From: Rhodothermales bacterium
GTDB taxonomy: Bacteria > Bacteroidota > Rhodothermia > Rhodothermales > VXPQ01
Length of the DNA stretch: 64,000 nucleotides
Assembly (NCBI GenBank): GCA_022821845.1
Contig: JAJECT010000042.1
Span: 1 to 64,000, forward strand
Direction: 5' to 3'
Both the position numbers and the translations under genes were made by a program. Shown here in pieces: positions 25,006-33,168 of the stretch. How positions within the stretch are numbered: the first letter of the stretch is position 1; each line of letters opens with the position of its first letter. The notes under the pieces are model-generated. The model did no database searches and had not been told where the DNA came from. It worked only from the letters and a program-made list of their open reading frames with translations.

Positions 25006-26181
25006 TTAACCAGCGCTTTGCCCGCCGCCCGGGGCTTCGAAATCCGCGAGCTTGTAACTAACGCTGCGCCCGCCCCCCGGATTGCGCGCCAAAATGCCCC
25101 AGCCGATGAGCTCCTTGATATCCCGGAGCGCGGTGTCCTGAGAGCATTTCGCCAGCTGCGCCCATTTCGAGGAGGTGAGTTTGCCCTTGAAATCGTCCAG
25201 GAGACGGGCGAGCGCGTCGCGCTGGCGTTCGTTGAGCGGAAGCCCGGCGACGCGCTCCCAAAATCGGGCCTTGTCCAACACCGCGTCCAGGGTTGTCTCG
25301 GCGCGGTCAATGGCCCGTTGCAAGCAATCCAGAAACCAGTACATCCATACGGAAACGTCCATCGAGCCTTGCTGGGTTGCTTCCAGTATTTTGTAGTAGC
25401 CTGCGCGCTCCGCCCGGATTTGCGACGACATGCTGCAGAAGCGTTGCGGGCTTTGTTCGGAACGGGCCAGCGCCATGTCGGCAATGGCCCGGGCGATCCG
25501 CCCGTTCCCGTCGTCGAAAGGATGGATGGTCACAAACCAGAGATGGGCCTGGCCGGCCTTGATCACCCCATCCATTTCGTCGGGCTCGTTGAACCACTCG
25601 AGGAAACGCGCCATTTCCTGGTCGATCCGCTCGGCGGGCGGCGCCTCGAAATGCACCCGCTCGCGACCGATGGGGCCGGAAACCACCTGCATGGGGCCGG
25701 TATGATCGTCCCGCCAGGCGCCTGCGGTAATCGGTGTCGAATACCTGTCGATGTCGGGAAACAACCAGGCATGCCACGCCCGCAGCCGCTCGGCGGTGAG
25801 AGGCGAAGCATAATCGCTCGCAGCGTCCAGCGTCATCCGGACAATGCCTTCCACGGCGCGATCCGTATGTGGATCCATATGTGGATCCGCCGGGCCGTCC
25901 GCAGCGCAAGGACCGGCGCTATCTATCCCGAGACGGCGGGCAAGCGCCGAGCGAACCTGCTCAATGTCCAGCGTCTCCCCTGCGATATCGCTGGTCTTAA
26001 GCACATCCTCGGTAAGCGTCCGAAGCGTCGCTTCCTGTCGAAGATCGAAACCCAGCGCCGCCATGCGGCCAAAAAGACGCCCCTGCCGATACCGTACGGT
26101 AGCCAGCAGGTTGGTCAATGCCTCCTGATTCCAGTGGAACAGGGGCCAATCCGGGTGCTCATGCAGGTATATTCTACGCAT
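25006..26181 (-). CDS. Fic family protein with N-terminal DUF4172
   Basis: 391 aa. DUF4172 helices at 1-80 (HPDWPLFHW start), Fic core with HPFDDGNGRIAR at ~220-231 (catalytic His220, phosphate loop GNGR), and a C-terminal winged-helix-like segment (SSKWAQLAKCSQDTALRDIKELIGWGIL). Fic enzymes usually transfer AMP or another phosphate-bearing group to a target protein. The inhibitory helix normally reads S/T-x-x-I-E-G-E/N in this group; here residues 63-69 are TSDIAGE, with Ala in place of the inhibitory Glu. Lies inside the interrupted ebo cluster on the opposite strand. Target unknown; could be a stand-alone toxin/regulator. Confidence 0.9.
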   Translation of the reverse strand: MRRIYLHEHPDWPLFHWNQEALTNLLATVRYRQGRLFGRMAALGFDLRQEATLRTLTEDVLKTSDIAGETLDIEQVRSALARRLGIDSAGPCAADGPADPHMDPHTDRAVEGIVRMTLDAASDYASPLTAERLRAWHAWLFPDIDRYSTPITAGAWRDDHTGPMQVVSGPIGRERVHFEAPPAERIDQEMARFLEWFNEPDEMDGVIKAGQAHLWFVTIHPFDDGNGRIARAIADMALARSEQSPQRFCSMSSQIRAERAGYYKILEATQQGSMDVSVWMYWFLDCLQRAIDRAETTLDAVLDKARFWERVAGLPLNERQRDALARLLDDFKGKLTSSKWAQLAKCSQDTALRDIKELIGWGILARNPGGGRSVSYKLADFEAPGGGQSAG

Positions 26182-26186
26182 AATCT

Positions 26187-26250
26187 GCGGTGATTATACA
26201 AAATCCTGCCCGCAAAGGCAAATAATCCATGCAAAAATTGCGGCGATTAT
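26187..26250. repeat. Direct repeat GCGGYGATTAT upstream of the Fic gene
   Basis: GCGGTGATTAT at 26187-26197 and GCGGCGATTAT at 26240-26250, 53 bases apart, just before the Fic ATG on the coding strand. This could be an operator pair; the DUF4172 Fic protein has a C-terminal DNA-binding-like domain that might act on it. The rest of the 26182-26354 gap shows nothing else. Confidence 0.3.
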
Positions 26251-26354
26251 GCATCACAGGGTTCGGGACGCACGTAATCGACGCATTTTTTGCGGAGAAT
26301 AGGGTTTTGGGCGAAAATGCCCGGATAGTGAATGGCACCGAAAGCGAACAATCG

Positions 26355-26717
26355 TTACTCCGTGGTTTCTCGAAAGTCTTCAAGGCGTTCCGGGTATTTC
26401 TCTTCCGTTCGTTTCTGCAAACGATCCAGTTCCCGCTTGTAAATTTTTGCCTTTGTACGTTCAACAAAATAACGACCTGTAAACCAAAAAGATAAGGAAA
26501 TAACAATAAAAAAGGAAGTGCAAAGAACAATAACTAGAGTGATTGCATTTTTTGCATTTTCGCCAGAAGTTTCAAATAACAAATCCCATTGTTCACTACT
26601 GGAAAAAATTATAAATTGAATGGATAATAAAAGAAAAATTATAATAGGAATTGAAAAAATTACCCAAGCAATGATACGAGCCTTAAGCAAGGAATTATTC
26701 AAAACGTCTATTGTCAT
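26355..26717 (-). CDS. Small membrane protein, 120 aa (possible immunity partner)
   Basis: AT-rich gene, no family recognised. MTIDVLNNSLLKA, a long hydrophobic helix (IIAWVIFSIPIIIFLLLSIQFIIF), a short polar loop, a second helix (AITLVIVLCTSFFIVISLSFWF), then a charged coiled-coil-like tail (TKAKIYKRELDRLQKRTEEK). Two helices plus a cytoplasmic tail is a common build of bacteriocin immunity proteins. It follows the secreted Gly/Ser/Tyr-rich gene by 28 bases on the same strand and probably shares its promoter. Function inferred only from layout. Confidence 0.6.
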   Translation of the reverse strand: MTIDVLNNSLLKARIIAWVIFSIPIIIFLLLSIQFIIFSSSEQWDLLFETSGENAKNAITLVIVLCTSFFIVISLSFWFTGRYFVERTKAKIYKRELDRLQKRTEEKYPERLEDFRETTE

Positions 26718-26745
26718 TTTTTGTCACCTTCGTTATTCGTTAAAT

Positions 26746-27438
26746 TTAACGGTCGCAACCAAGATAAGCAAAATAGCCGGAAGAAAAAGCAAGGGCGCCG
26801 CTCCAAGTAGCCAAAGCAGAATAGCTCGACGATGCACCATATGTTACTACACTTGATCCGGCTCCAGCAATCATTCCCATTATTCCCGCAGCCATGGCAG
26901 TAATAGAACTATATTCACAAGCAGTATTGGGTAAATAGCCAGATTCAGAAATGCTTCTTCCCAACATGCACATAGCCATTGCATTATAAGCATTCTGAAT
27001 TACTATGGGGCTATTATATCCCGATGAAAGCTGCCCAAGATGCCTCTGTACGCAAGGATCAGGCGCATGCGATCCCATGTGACCAACATTATTTGGATCA
27101 TAACCATAAGCACCTCCATCATAATTAGTAGGACCATACGTTGTACCAACAGGATAGCCCGGATTGTAAGAAGATCCACCCGGAACAGCGCTTCCATAGC
27201 AAATTCCTTGAGGAGTGCATGTGCGCGATTGAGCATTTGCCGTATTTGGATGAAAAGCCATCGATAATAATGTACTTATTATAATACAAATCATAATTAA
27301 TATGATGAGATGGATAACACGTCGTGTTTTTCGTCTTGCGTCAGTATAATAACGGCTTGGATTCAACCAATCTTTAGTATGAACCCCAGCGGGAAACGAC
27401 AGTATCCAAAAATGAAACCAAGCTTGCCGATCAGTCAT
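26746..27438 (-). CDS. Secreted Gly/Ser/Tyr-rich protein with hydrophobic C-terminus, 230 aa (toxin-like?)
   Basis: AT-rich, no family recognised. From the ATG at 27438 (another is at 27471) a basic stretch ARRKTRRV leads into a hydrophobic export signal (IHLIILIMICIIISTLLSM) ending ANAQS. The mature part has Cys pairs (CTPQGICYG, CVQRH, CMLG, ACEY, GCDR), a Gly/Tyr/Pro-rich middle and a small-residue hydrophobic end (AAGIMGMIAGAGSSVV, SGALAFSSGYFAYLG) of the sort found in pore-forming peptides. A perfect consensus promoter lies 100 bases upstream. Adjacent membrane gene could be immunity. A structural surface protein is an equally open reading. Confidence 0.5.
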   Translation of the reverse strand: MTDRQAWFHFWILSFPAGVHTKDWLNPSRYYTDARRKTRRVIHLIILIMICIIISTLLSMAFHPNTANAQSRTCTPQGICYGSAVPGGSSYNPGYPVGTTYGPTNYDGGAYGYDPNNVGHMGSHAPDPCVQRHLGQLSSGYNSPIVIQNAYNAMAMCMLGRSISESGYLPNTACEYSSITAMAAGIMGMIAGAGSSVVTYGASSSYSALATWSGALAFSSGYFAYLGCDR

Positions 27439-27537
27439 GTTTTGTCGGGAAGAAGTGGGTTCGGTACGCATGTCACAAAGAGGTTTGAACGTATGTAAAG
27501 CAGGAAACACCTGCCCCCAAAGCAGGCATGTGTCCAT

Positions 27538-27566
27538 ATTATAACACCCCGCCCGGCAAATGTCAA
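27538..27566 (-). promoter_or_regulatory. Perfect sigma70-type promoter (TTGACA-17-TATAAT)
   Basis: On the minus strand TTGACA (27566-27561) and TATAAT (27543-27538) are exact consensus with a 17-base spacer. Predicted start near 27530. The leader then holds a small hairpin (CCTGC/GCAGG, 27510-27526) before the secreted-protein gene. Confidence 0.75.
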
Positions 27567-27989
27567 GCCCTTTCCCAAATTTTTTTTCAGGCCGCTTCCT
27601 TGGAGGGGATGCGCCTCTTCGTACTGCTTGGCAATGCGTCCCATTGGACACGGGTACGCGACCAGCGAACCGGGCGAACGCCCTCCTTCCTCCTTTGACG
27701 CCCACAGCGCAAGACCGCCTTTTTGGTCTCCGCGCAGGACGCAGGCGACGCGTTTCAGGGTTTTGACCAGAAACCCGCCCTTCCATTTCCATGCGGCCTC
27801 GGTTCGGGTTCATGCAATAGGATTCGCGACGCGCCGACGCGCCGACACGCCGACGCGCCGTGAAGCAAGCAAGCCGGCGCCCGGCGCGTTCTCTGATCTT
27901 TTCTGCGCGCAGCGGGTATATGCTCCGGCGCCGGGCCAAAGCGGTCCGGCGAACGCTTGCAAGCCATTCATAGCGGGAACAACGCGCCG
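27567..27989. other. Gap before eboD
   Basis: No supported gene. Codon frames here are antisense shadows without family matches. The only structure seen is a short 8-base tandem repeat (27831-27860); the promoter of eboD-eboE-eboF probably lies in this stretch, but no clear motif stands out. Confidence 0.4.
27831..27860 (+). repeat. 8-base tandem repeat (GCGCCGAC x3.75)
   Basis: Units GCGCCGAC, GCGCCGAC, ACGCCGAC, GCGCCG in tandem, about 130 bases before the eboD start. Copy number could vary; no function assigned. Confidence 0.6.
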
Positions 27990-29207
27990 ATGCAAACGAT
28001 CCGGCAGGATATTCAGGTTGCCTTCCGGTACGACGTCCATTTCGTCGAGGACGCCTTTCATCCGGAGAACGACCTGCTCGCCCGCATTGTCGAGGCGGAA
28101 GAAGGCGTCCCCTGGCGCAAGATGCTGCCGGTGATCGACGCGGGGTTGCTGCCGCACTACCCGGACCTCCCGGAGCGCATCGGGGCGTACTTCGCGCAGC
28201 GCGCCAATTCGCTCGCCCTGCACGCCCCCGCGCTGGCGCCGGCGGGCGAAGCCGCCAAAAACGACCCTGCGCTGGTCGCCGAATTGCACGCCGCAATACG
28301 GCGAGCCGGACTCTGCCGCCATTCGTTCGTCCTTGCCATAGGGGGCGGCTCCGTCCTGGACCTGGCCGGATACGCGGCGGCCACCGCGCACCGGGGCGTC
28401 CGCCTCGTCCGCATGCCCACGACGGTGCTGGCCCAGAACGATTCGGGCGTGGGGGTGAAAAACAGCGTCAACGCGCCGGGCGCCAAGAATTTTCTGGGAA
28501 CGTTCGCGCCGCCGTACGCGGTAGTGAACGATTTTTCGTTCCTCGCCTCGCTATCCGACCGCGACTGGCGTAGCGGGATGGCCGAAGCCGTCAAGGTGGC
28601 GCTTGTCAAGGACGCCGCCTTCTTCGACGAACTCGAAGCGAACGCGGAACGCCTTGCGCCCCCCCGGCGGGACGCGCGCGCCATCGAGCGGCTCGTCTAC
28701 CGGTGCGCCGCCCTGCATCTGGACCATATCGCCGCCTCGGGGGACCCGTTCGAAATGGGGACCTCCCGCCCGCTGGATTTCGGGCACTGGGCCGCGCACC
28801 AGCTGGAGCAACTCACCGGCTATGCGCTGCGGCACGGAGAAGCCGTGGCCACAGGCATTGCCCTTGACGCCACCTATTCGCGCCTCGGCGGCCTGCTCCC
28901 CGAACGCGACTGGCAGCGGACGCTCGCCCTGCTCGAAACGATGGGCTTCCACCTGTACGCCCCCGAAATCGGCGCGCATCTGGACGAACCGGACCATCCG
29001 CGATCCATTTTCCGGGGGCTTGAAGCGTTTCGGGAACACCTTGGCGGCACCTTGACCATTATGCTGCTGGCGGGCATTGGCCAGGGCAAGGAAGTCCACG
29101 AAGTCGATCTGGCCCTGTACCGGCGGGCCATTGCCCTTTTGCGCGAGCGCGCGGCGCGGACGGCGCGGGCGGCCTGCACGGAACCCGCCGCCGCGCACAT
29201 TTCCTGA
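27990..29207 (+). CDS. eboD: 3-dehydroquinate synthase-like sugar phosphate cyclase EboD
   Basis: 405 aa from the ATG at 27990. NAD-binding GGGSVLDLAGYAAATAHRGV, then MPTTVLAQNDSGVGVKNSVN (the DHQ-synthase family's substrate/metal region), EAVKVALVKD, and the metal His in DFGHWAAHQLE and RHGEAVATGIALD. Makes an unknown cyclic product in ebo clusters rather than dehydroquinate for aromatic amino acids. Linked tightly to eboE (21-base gap) and eboF. Separated from eboAB by an insertion of about 3 kb. Confidence 0.92.
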   Translation: MQTIRQDIQVAFRYDVHFVEDAFHPENDLLARIVEAEEGVPWRKMLPVIDAGLLPHYPDLPERIGAYFAQRANSLALHAPALAPAGEAAKNDPALVAELHAAIRRAGLCRHSFVLAIGGGSVLDLAGYAAATAHRGVRLVRMPTTVLAQNDSGVGVKNSVNAPGAKNFLGTFAPPYAVVNDFSFLASLSDRDWRSGMAEAVKVALVKDAAFFDELEANAERLAPPRRDARAIERLVYRCAALHLDHIAASGDPFEMGTSRPLDFGHWAAHQLEQLTGYALRHGEAVATGIALDATYSRLGGLLPERDWQRTLALLETMGFHLYAPEIGAHLDEPDHPRSIFRGLEAFREHLGGTLTIMLLAGIGQGKEVHEVDLALYRRAIALLRERAARTARAACTEPAAAHIS

Positions 29208-29228
29208 CGATACATCAAGCGTAATCCC

Positions 29229-30461
29229 ATGCGCATTCCGCACGGCAAGGGCCTGGAACTGACCTACTGCGCCAACATCCACCCCGGAGAAACGCTCGAC
29301 GAGGCGGAAGAAAACCTGCGTACCCATGCGGTGGCCGTGAAGCGGCGGGTGGCGCCGGACGCGCCCATGGGCGTCGGGCTGCGCCTTTCCGCCGGCGCCG
29401 CGCAAACGCTCGCCGAAGACCCCGCCCGCCTCGACCGTTTCCATGGCCTGCTCGAAGAGCGCGACCTGTACGCCTTCACGATCAACGGTTTTCCGTACGG
29501 GGCCTTTCACCGGCAGCGCGTCAAGGACGAGGTCTACAAACCGGACTGGCGCGCCGACGAACGGCGCATCTACACCGAACGGCTTGCAACGATTCTGGCG
29601 CGGCTGTTGCCGGACGGCGCAGAGGGCAGTATTTCCACCTCCCCCCTTTCCTACAAACCCTGGCTACGGGAGCGACATCTGCGAGACGAGGCGCTGCGCA
29701 GGGGCGCGGAGCAGCTTGCCGACGTCGCCTTTCGGCTGTTCGACGAGCGCGAGCGCACGGGACGGCTGATCCACGTGGGCATGGAGCCGGAACCGGATTG
29801 CCTGATCGAAAACACCGCCGAAACCGTGTCTTTCTTCAAGGAATGGCTCTGGCGGCGTGGGGCGGAGCGCCTGAGGCGGGAACGCGGGCTCGGCGGCGCG
29901 CAGGCCGAGGACGTCTTGCGAGAACATATCCGCGTGTGCTACGACACGTGCCATTTTGCGGTGGAATTCGAATCTCCTCCAGTGGCGCTGGCGGCTTTCG
30001 AGGCAGCCGGGGTCCTGCTCTCCAAAATCCAGATCAGCGCGGCGTTGCGCGTGCCCCTGGACGAGCCGGGGTCCGCGACGCGGCGCGCGCTGGCGGACGC
30101 GCTGGAACCCTTCGCCGAATCCACCTACCTGCATCAGGTGGTGGCGCGGTCGGCGGACGGGGCGTTGCATCGATATCGGGACCTGCCCGACGCCCTGCCG
30201 GCGCTGCCCGCCGACCCCGCAGAAGAATGGCGGATTCATTACCACGTGCCCGTCTTCATCGACCGGTTTCCGCATTTCCGCTCGACGCAGGAAGACATTG
30301 AGGCCACGCTTGCACAGGCGCTGCGGAACGCTTCCTGCCCCCATCTCGAAATCGAGACCTACACCTGGGAGGTGCTTCCGGAGCCGCTCAAAACCGACGT
30401 CGTCTCCTCCATCGCGCGGGAATACGCCTGGGTCGCGGATTGCCTCGAACGCGTCGCCTGA
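29229..30461 (+). CDS. eboE: Xylose-isomerase-like TIM-barrel protein EboE
   Basis: 410 aa. Opens with LTYCANIHPGETLDEAEENL, typical of EboE, followed by GVGLRLSAGAAQTL, FTINGFPYGAFHRQRVKDEVYKPDW, HVGMEPEPDCLIENTAETV, VCYDTCHFAVEFE and FIDRFPHFRSTQ. The fold is a sugar-phosphate isomerase/epimerase barrel with candidate metal ligands Glu, Asp and His. Called a metabolite traffic protein in databases because the ebo cluster affects precursor export; its own reaction is unknown. Confidence 0.92.
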   Translation: MRIPHGKGLELTYCANIHPGETLDEAEENLRTHAVAVKRRVAPDAPMGVGLRLSAGAAQTLAEDPARLDRFHGLLEERDLYAFTINGFPYGAFHRQRVKDEVYKPDWRADERRIYTERLATILARLLPDGAEGSISTSPLSYKPWLRERHLRDEALRRGAEQLADVAFRLFDERERTGRLIHVGMEPEPDCLIENTAETVSFFKEWLWRRGAERLRRERGLGGAQAEDVLREHIRVCYDTCHFAVEFESPPVALAAFEAAGVLLSKIQISAALRVPLDEPGSATRRALADALEPFAESTYLHQVVARSADGALHRYRDLPDALPALPADPAEEWRIHYHVPVFIDRFPHFRSTQEDIEATLAQALRNASCPHLEIETYTWEVLPEPLKTDVVSSIAREYAWVADCLERVA

Positions 30462-30507
30462 GGCGCCCGCGCCCTTCGCCCCGCCCGCGCTGCTCGCCCT
30501 CGTCGCC

Positions 30508-31890
30508 ATGCCCAAACTCGCCGTCCTGAATATCGTCGGGCTGACGCCCCGCCTCTTGCCGCACGCGCCTTTTCTGTCGTCCTGGGCCGCGCGCGGCAAG
30601 ACGGCGACCCTGACGCCCGTCCTGCCTGCCGTAACCTGCTCCGTGCAAGCCACGCTGCTGACCGGCGTCCTGCCCTCGGAGCACGGGATCGTCGGGAACG
30701 GCTGGTATGTTCGGGACGAAGCGGAAATCCGGTTCTGGCGGCAGTCGAACCGGCTTGTGGAGCGCGAGAAAATATGGGAAAAGGCCCGGCGGCTTGGCGT
30801 GGCGGACTTCTCCTGCGCCAACCTGTTCTGGTGGTACAACATGTATTCGTCGGCGGACTACGCCGCGACGCCGCGCCCCATGTATCCCGCCGACGGGCGA
30901 AAAATCCCGGACGTCTGGACCGAGCCGGACGCGTTGCGGGCGGAACTTCAGCGAAAACTGGGCAGGTTCCCGCTCTTCGAATTCTGGGGACCCGGAACGA
31001 GCATCCGCTCCAGCGAATGGATCGCCCGGTCCGCGCTGCACGTGGACGCCGCATACGATCCGCGCATGACGCTTGTCTATCTGCCCCATCTGGATTACGT
31101 ATTGCAACGCGAAGGGCCGGACGGACCCGGCGTGGCGGCGGAGGTAGCGCAAATCGACGCGGTCTGCGAGGAGCTCGTCGCGCACTACGAAGCGCAGGGG
31201 GCCGCCGTCCTTGCGCTTTCGGAATACGGGGTGACGCCCGCGCGACGGGCCGTGTCGCTTAACCGCGCGCTGCGGCGAGAAGGCTTCCTGCGGATACGGG
31301 AAGAACTGGGCCGCGAACTACTGGATGCAGGGGGGAGCCGGGCCTTTGCGGTGGCGGACCATCAGGTGGCGCATGTGTACGCGAACGATAGGGACGCGCT
31401 GGAGGACGCGCGCGCGGTCGTCGAAGGGGTACGCGGGGTCGCGCAGGTCTTGCAGGGCGAAGAACGCGCCGCCTGCGGCCTGGACCACCCCCGGGCGGGG
31501 GATCTGGTGGCGGTGGCCGAGCCGGACGCCTGGTTTGCGTACTACTACTGGCTGGACGACGACCGGGCGCCCGACTTCGCCCGCACCGTGGATATTCATC
31601 GCAAGCCGGGCTACGATCCGTGCGAACTCTTCCTGGACCCCGCCCTGCCCTCGGCCCGGCTCAAGGCAAGCTGGCGGCTATTGCAAAAGAAACTGGGGTT
31701 TCGCTGCCTGCTGGACGTAATTCCGCTGGATCCGTCGCTGGTCCGGGGAACGCACGGGCGGTTGCCGGACGATCCACTGGACGGACCGCTCATCCTTTCC
31801 AATCGCCCGGACTGCCTCCCGGACGGCCCGCTGCGCGCCACAGACATACAGGACGCGATGCTGGCGCACCTGGGGGCGGGCGCGTTGTAG
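30508..31890 (+). CDS. eboF: Alkaline phosphatase/nucleotide pyrophosphatase family protein EboF
   Basis: 460 aa. Family start MPKLAVLNIVGLTPRLL, and the nucleophile Thr in PAVTCSVQATLLTGVLPSEHG with GIVGNGWY. Later YLPHLDYVLQREGP supplies Asp/His ligands, and ALSEYGVTP and ADHQVAHVY complete the metal sites. Type I phosphodiesterase fold, acting on an unknown ebo metabolite. It starts 46 bases after eboE. Its TAG stop is also the first three bases of a dispersed repeat. Confidence 0.9.
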   Translation: MPKLAVLNIVGLTPRLLPHAPFLSSWAARGKTATLTPVLPAVTCSVQATLLTGVLPSEHGIVGNGWYVRDEAEIRFWRQSNRLVEREKIWEKARRLGVADFSCANLFWWYNMYSSADYAATPRPMYPADGRKIPDVWTEPDALRAELQRKLGRFPLFEFWGPGTSIRSSEWIARSALHVDAAYDPRMTLVYLPHLDYVLQREGPDGPGVAAEVAQIDAVCEELVAHYEAQGAAVLALSEYGVTPARRAVSLNRALRREGFLRIREELGRELLDAGGSRAFAVADHQVAHVYANDRDALEDARAVVEGVRGVAQVLQGEERAACGLDHPRAGDLVAVAEPDAWFAYYYWLDDDRAPDFARTVDIHRKPGYDPCELFLDPALPSARLKASWRLLQKKLGFRCLLDVIPLDPSLVRGTHGRLPDDPLDGPLILSNRPDCLPDGPLRATDIQDAMLAHLGAGAL

Positions 31891-31932
31891 GATACTCTGA
31901 TTAAATCCACGAAGCTCAGAGGCTGCGAGGGG
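31888..31932 (+). repeat. Dispersed MITE-like repeat, copy 3
   Basis: TAGGATACTCTGATTAAATC followed by CACGAAG and AGAGGCTGCGAGGGG matches the edge and inner block of the copies at 5803-5869 and 11024. The TAG is the eboF stop. The match ends about 45 bases in. Confidence 0.75.
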
Positions 31933-31970
31933 ATCTTGCGTCCCGGACACGCTGGACGCCGCCTGCGCCC

Positions 31971-33065
31971 CTACATTTCGTCGGCGCGGCGCCAGACTTC
32001 GCGGGCCAGGACGAGACGGGCCGAGATGCGATGGGTGTAGCCCAGGTCCGAAGCCAGCCCGGCGAAATTCCCGAACCCGTAATTGAAGGCAAGGCGGCCC
32101 AGCTGCAACCCGGCCCCCACCGTCGGAGCCGCGTCCCATCCGCCCGTGCCGGACTTGAGGACATCGGTACAGCCCGCCCGCAACGCCACGACCTCCCGAA
32201 AAGCGTATTCCACGCCCAGCCGGGGATGGTACGATACGCCCCCCGTGTTGAGCGCCCAGGCTCGCCGCCCCTCGAACGCCATGTCCACGTCCGCGGCCAG
32301 CGCAATGCGGTGCGCGCCCATCGTAAGGAGATACCCCGAGCCAAGCCGCAGCACGGGCAAGACGGTCTCCACGCCGCCCTCTGGAAGCGTTTGTCCGAAA
32401 ATATCCTCTATGTTCGCAAGCAAATCCCGGTTGACAGTCCAGGATTGCCGCATGCCGGCGGCGTCCTGCAGGTTGAGGCCCGCCAGGAAGGCGCCTCGGC
32501 GATACAACGCCCCGACGTCGAAACTGTACCCCCAGGCATCCGCGAAATCGCCGATACTGCGGCGGACGATCTTGGCGGTGGCCCCGGCGGCAAGGTCCTT
32601 GCGCACCCGGCGCGCGTAACTTGCGAAAAACGCCGCGTCCGCCGCGGAAAAACTGGTAATATGCTCTTCCGGATGCGGGCGAGGCTGGTTTCGCTCGGGG
32701 TCCCAGGCGTCCAGCGTGTTTTTTATGTCGTTTACGCCGCTCCTGAAAAAAGAAGCCGCCAGCGTCGAGCGGGCGTTGATCGGCCAGGAAACCGCCCCGT
32801 AATCGAACGAAACGATCCCGGCGAAGCGCTCCGCATGCATGTATTCTATTTCGGGGAAAAGGGTCTGACTAAGGCCGGCGGGGTTCCAGTATCCTGCGCT
32901 GGCGTCGTCCGCAAGCGCAACATGGGCGCCGCCCATGCCCAGCGCCCGTCCGCCCGCGCCGGTAGCCAGAAAATCCGCGCCGTAGCGCACTGCCTGCCCC
33001 TCGGCAGGCGCCGCGAGCAAGGCCGCCAAAAGGCCTGCGTAAAAAAGCGATCGGGATGCGGCCAT
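31971..33065 (-). CDS. PorV/PorQ-family outer-membrane beta-barrel protein
   Basis: 364 aa. Signal peptide (LFYAGLLAALLAAPAEGQ), then the family opener FLATGAGGRALGMGGAHVALADDASAGYWNPAGLSQ, shared by PorV, PorQ and UPF0164 proteins. The rest is a 14-strand-type barrel with aromatic-capped strands. PorV is a T9SS component that helps deliver cargo to the surface peptidase, which fits the two T9SS-sorted proteins in the window. Membership in the wider family is firm; the exact T9SS role is not. Confidence 0.82.
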   Translation of the reverse strand: MAASRSLFYAGLLAALLAAPAEGQAVRYGADFLATGAGGRALGMGGAHVALADDASAGYWNPAGLSQTLFPEIEYMHAERFAGIVSFDYGAVSWPINARSTLAASFFRSGVNDIKNTLDAWDPERNQPRPHPEEHITSFSAADAAFFASYARRVRKDLAAGATAKIVRRSIGDFADAWGYSFDVGALYRRGAFLAGLNLQDAAGMRQSWTVNRDLLANIEDIFGQTLPEGGVETVLPVLRLGSGYLLTMGAHRIALAADVDMAFEGRRAWALNTGGVSYHPRLGVEYAFREVVALRAGCTDVLKSGTGGWDAAPTVGAGLQLGRLAFNYGFGNFAGLASDLGYTHRISARLVLAREVWRRADEM

Positions 33066-33168
33066 GAAATTCGCGATTGCCCTGGTTGCCCTGATTAATT
33101 CCTTTTTCGATTCGAAAGCGCTCCGGCGGCGCGCAGCAAAACGAAGGGCGCGGCGGCGCGCTGCCGAA

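Noticed and set aside
26174-26530. Frame opposite and upstream of the Fic gene (118 aa)
   Set aside because: Overlaps the small two-helix membrane gene and lacks a consistent domain; probably chance in AT-rich DNA.
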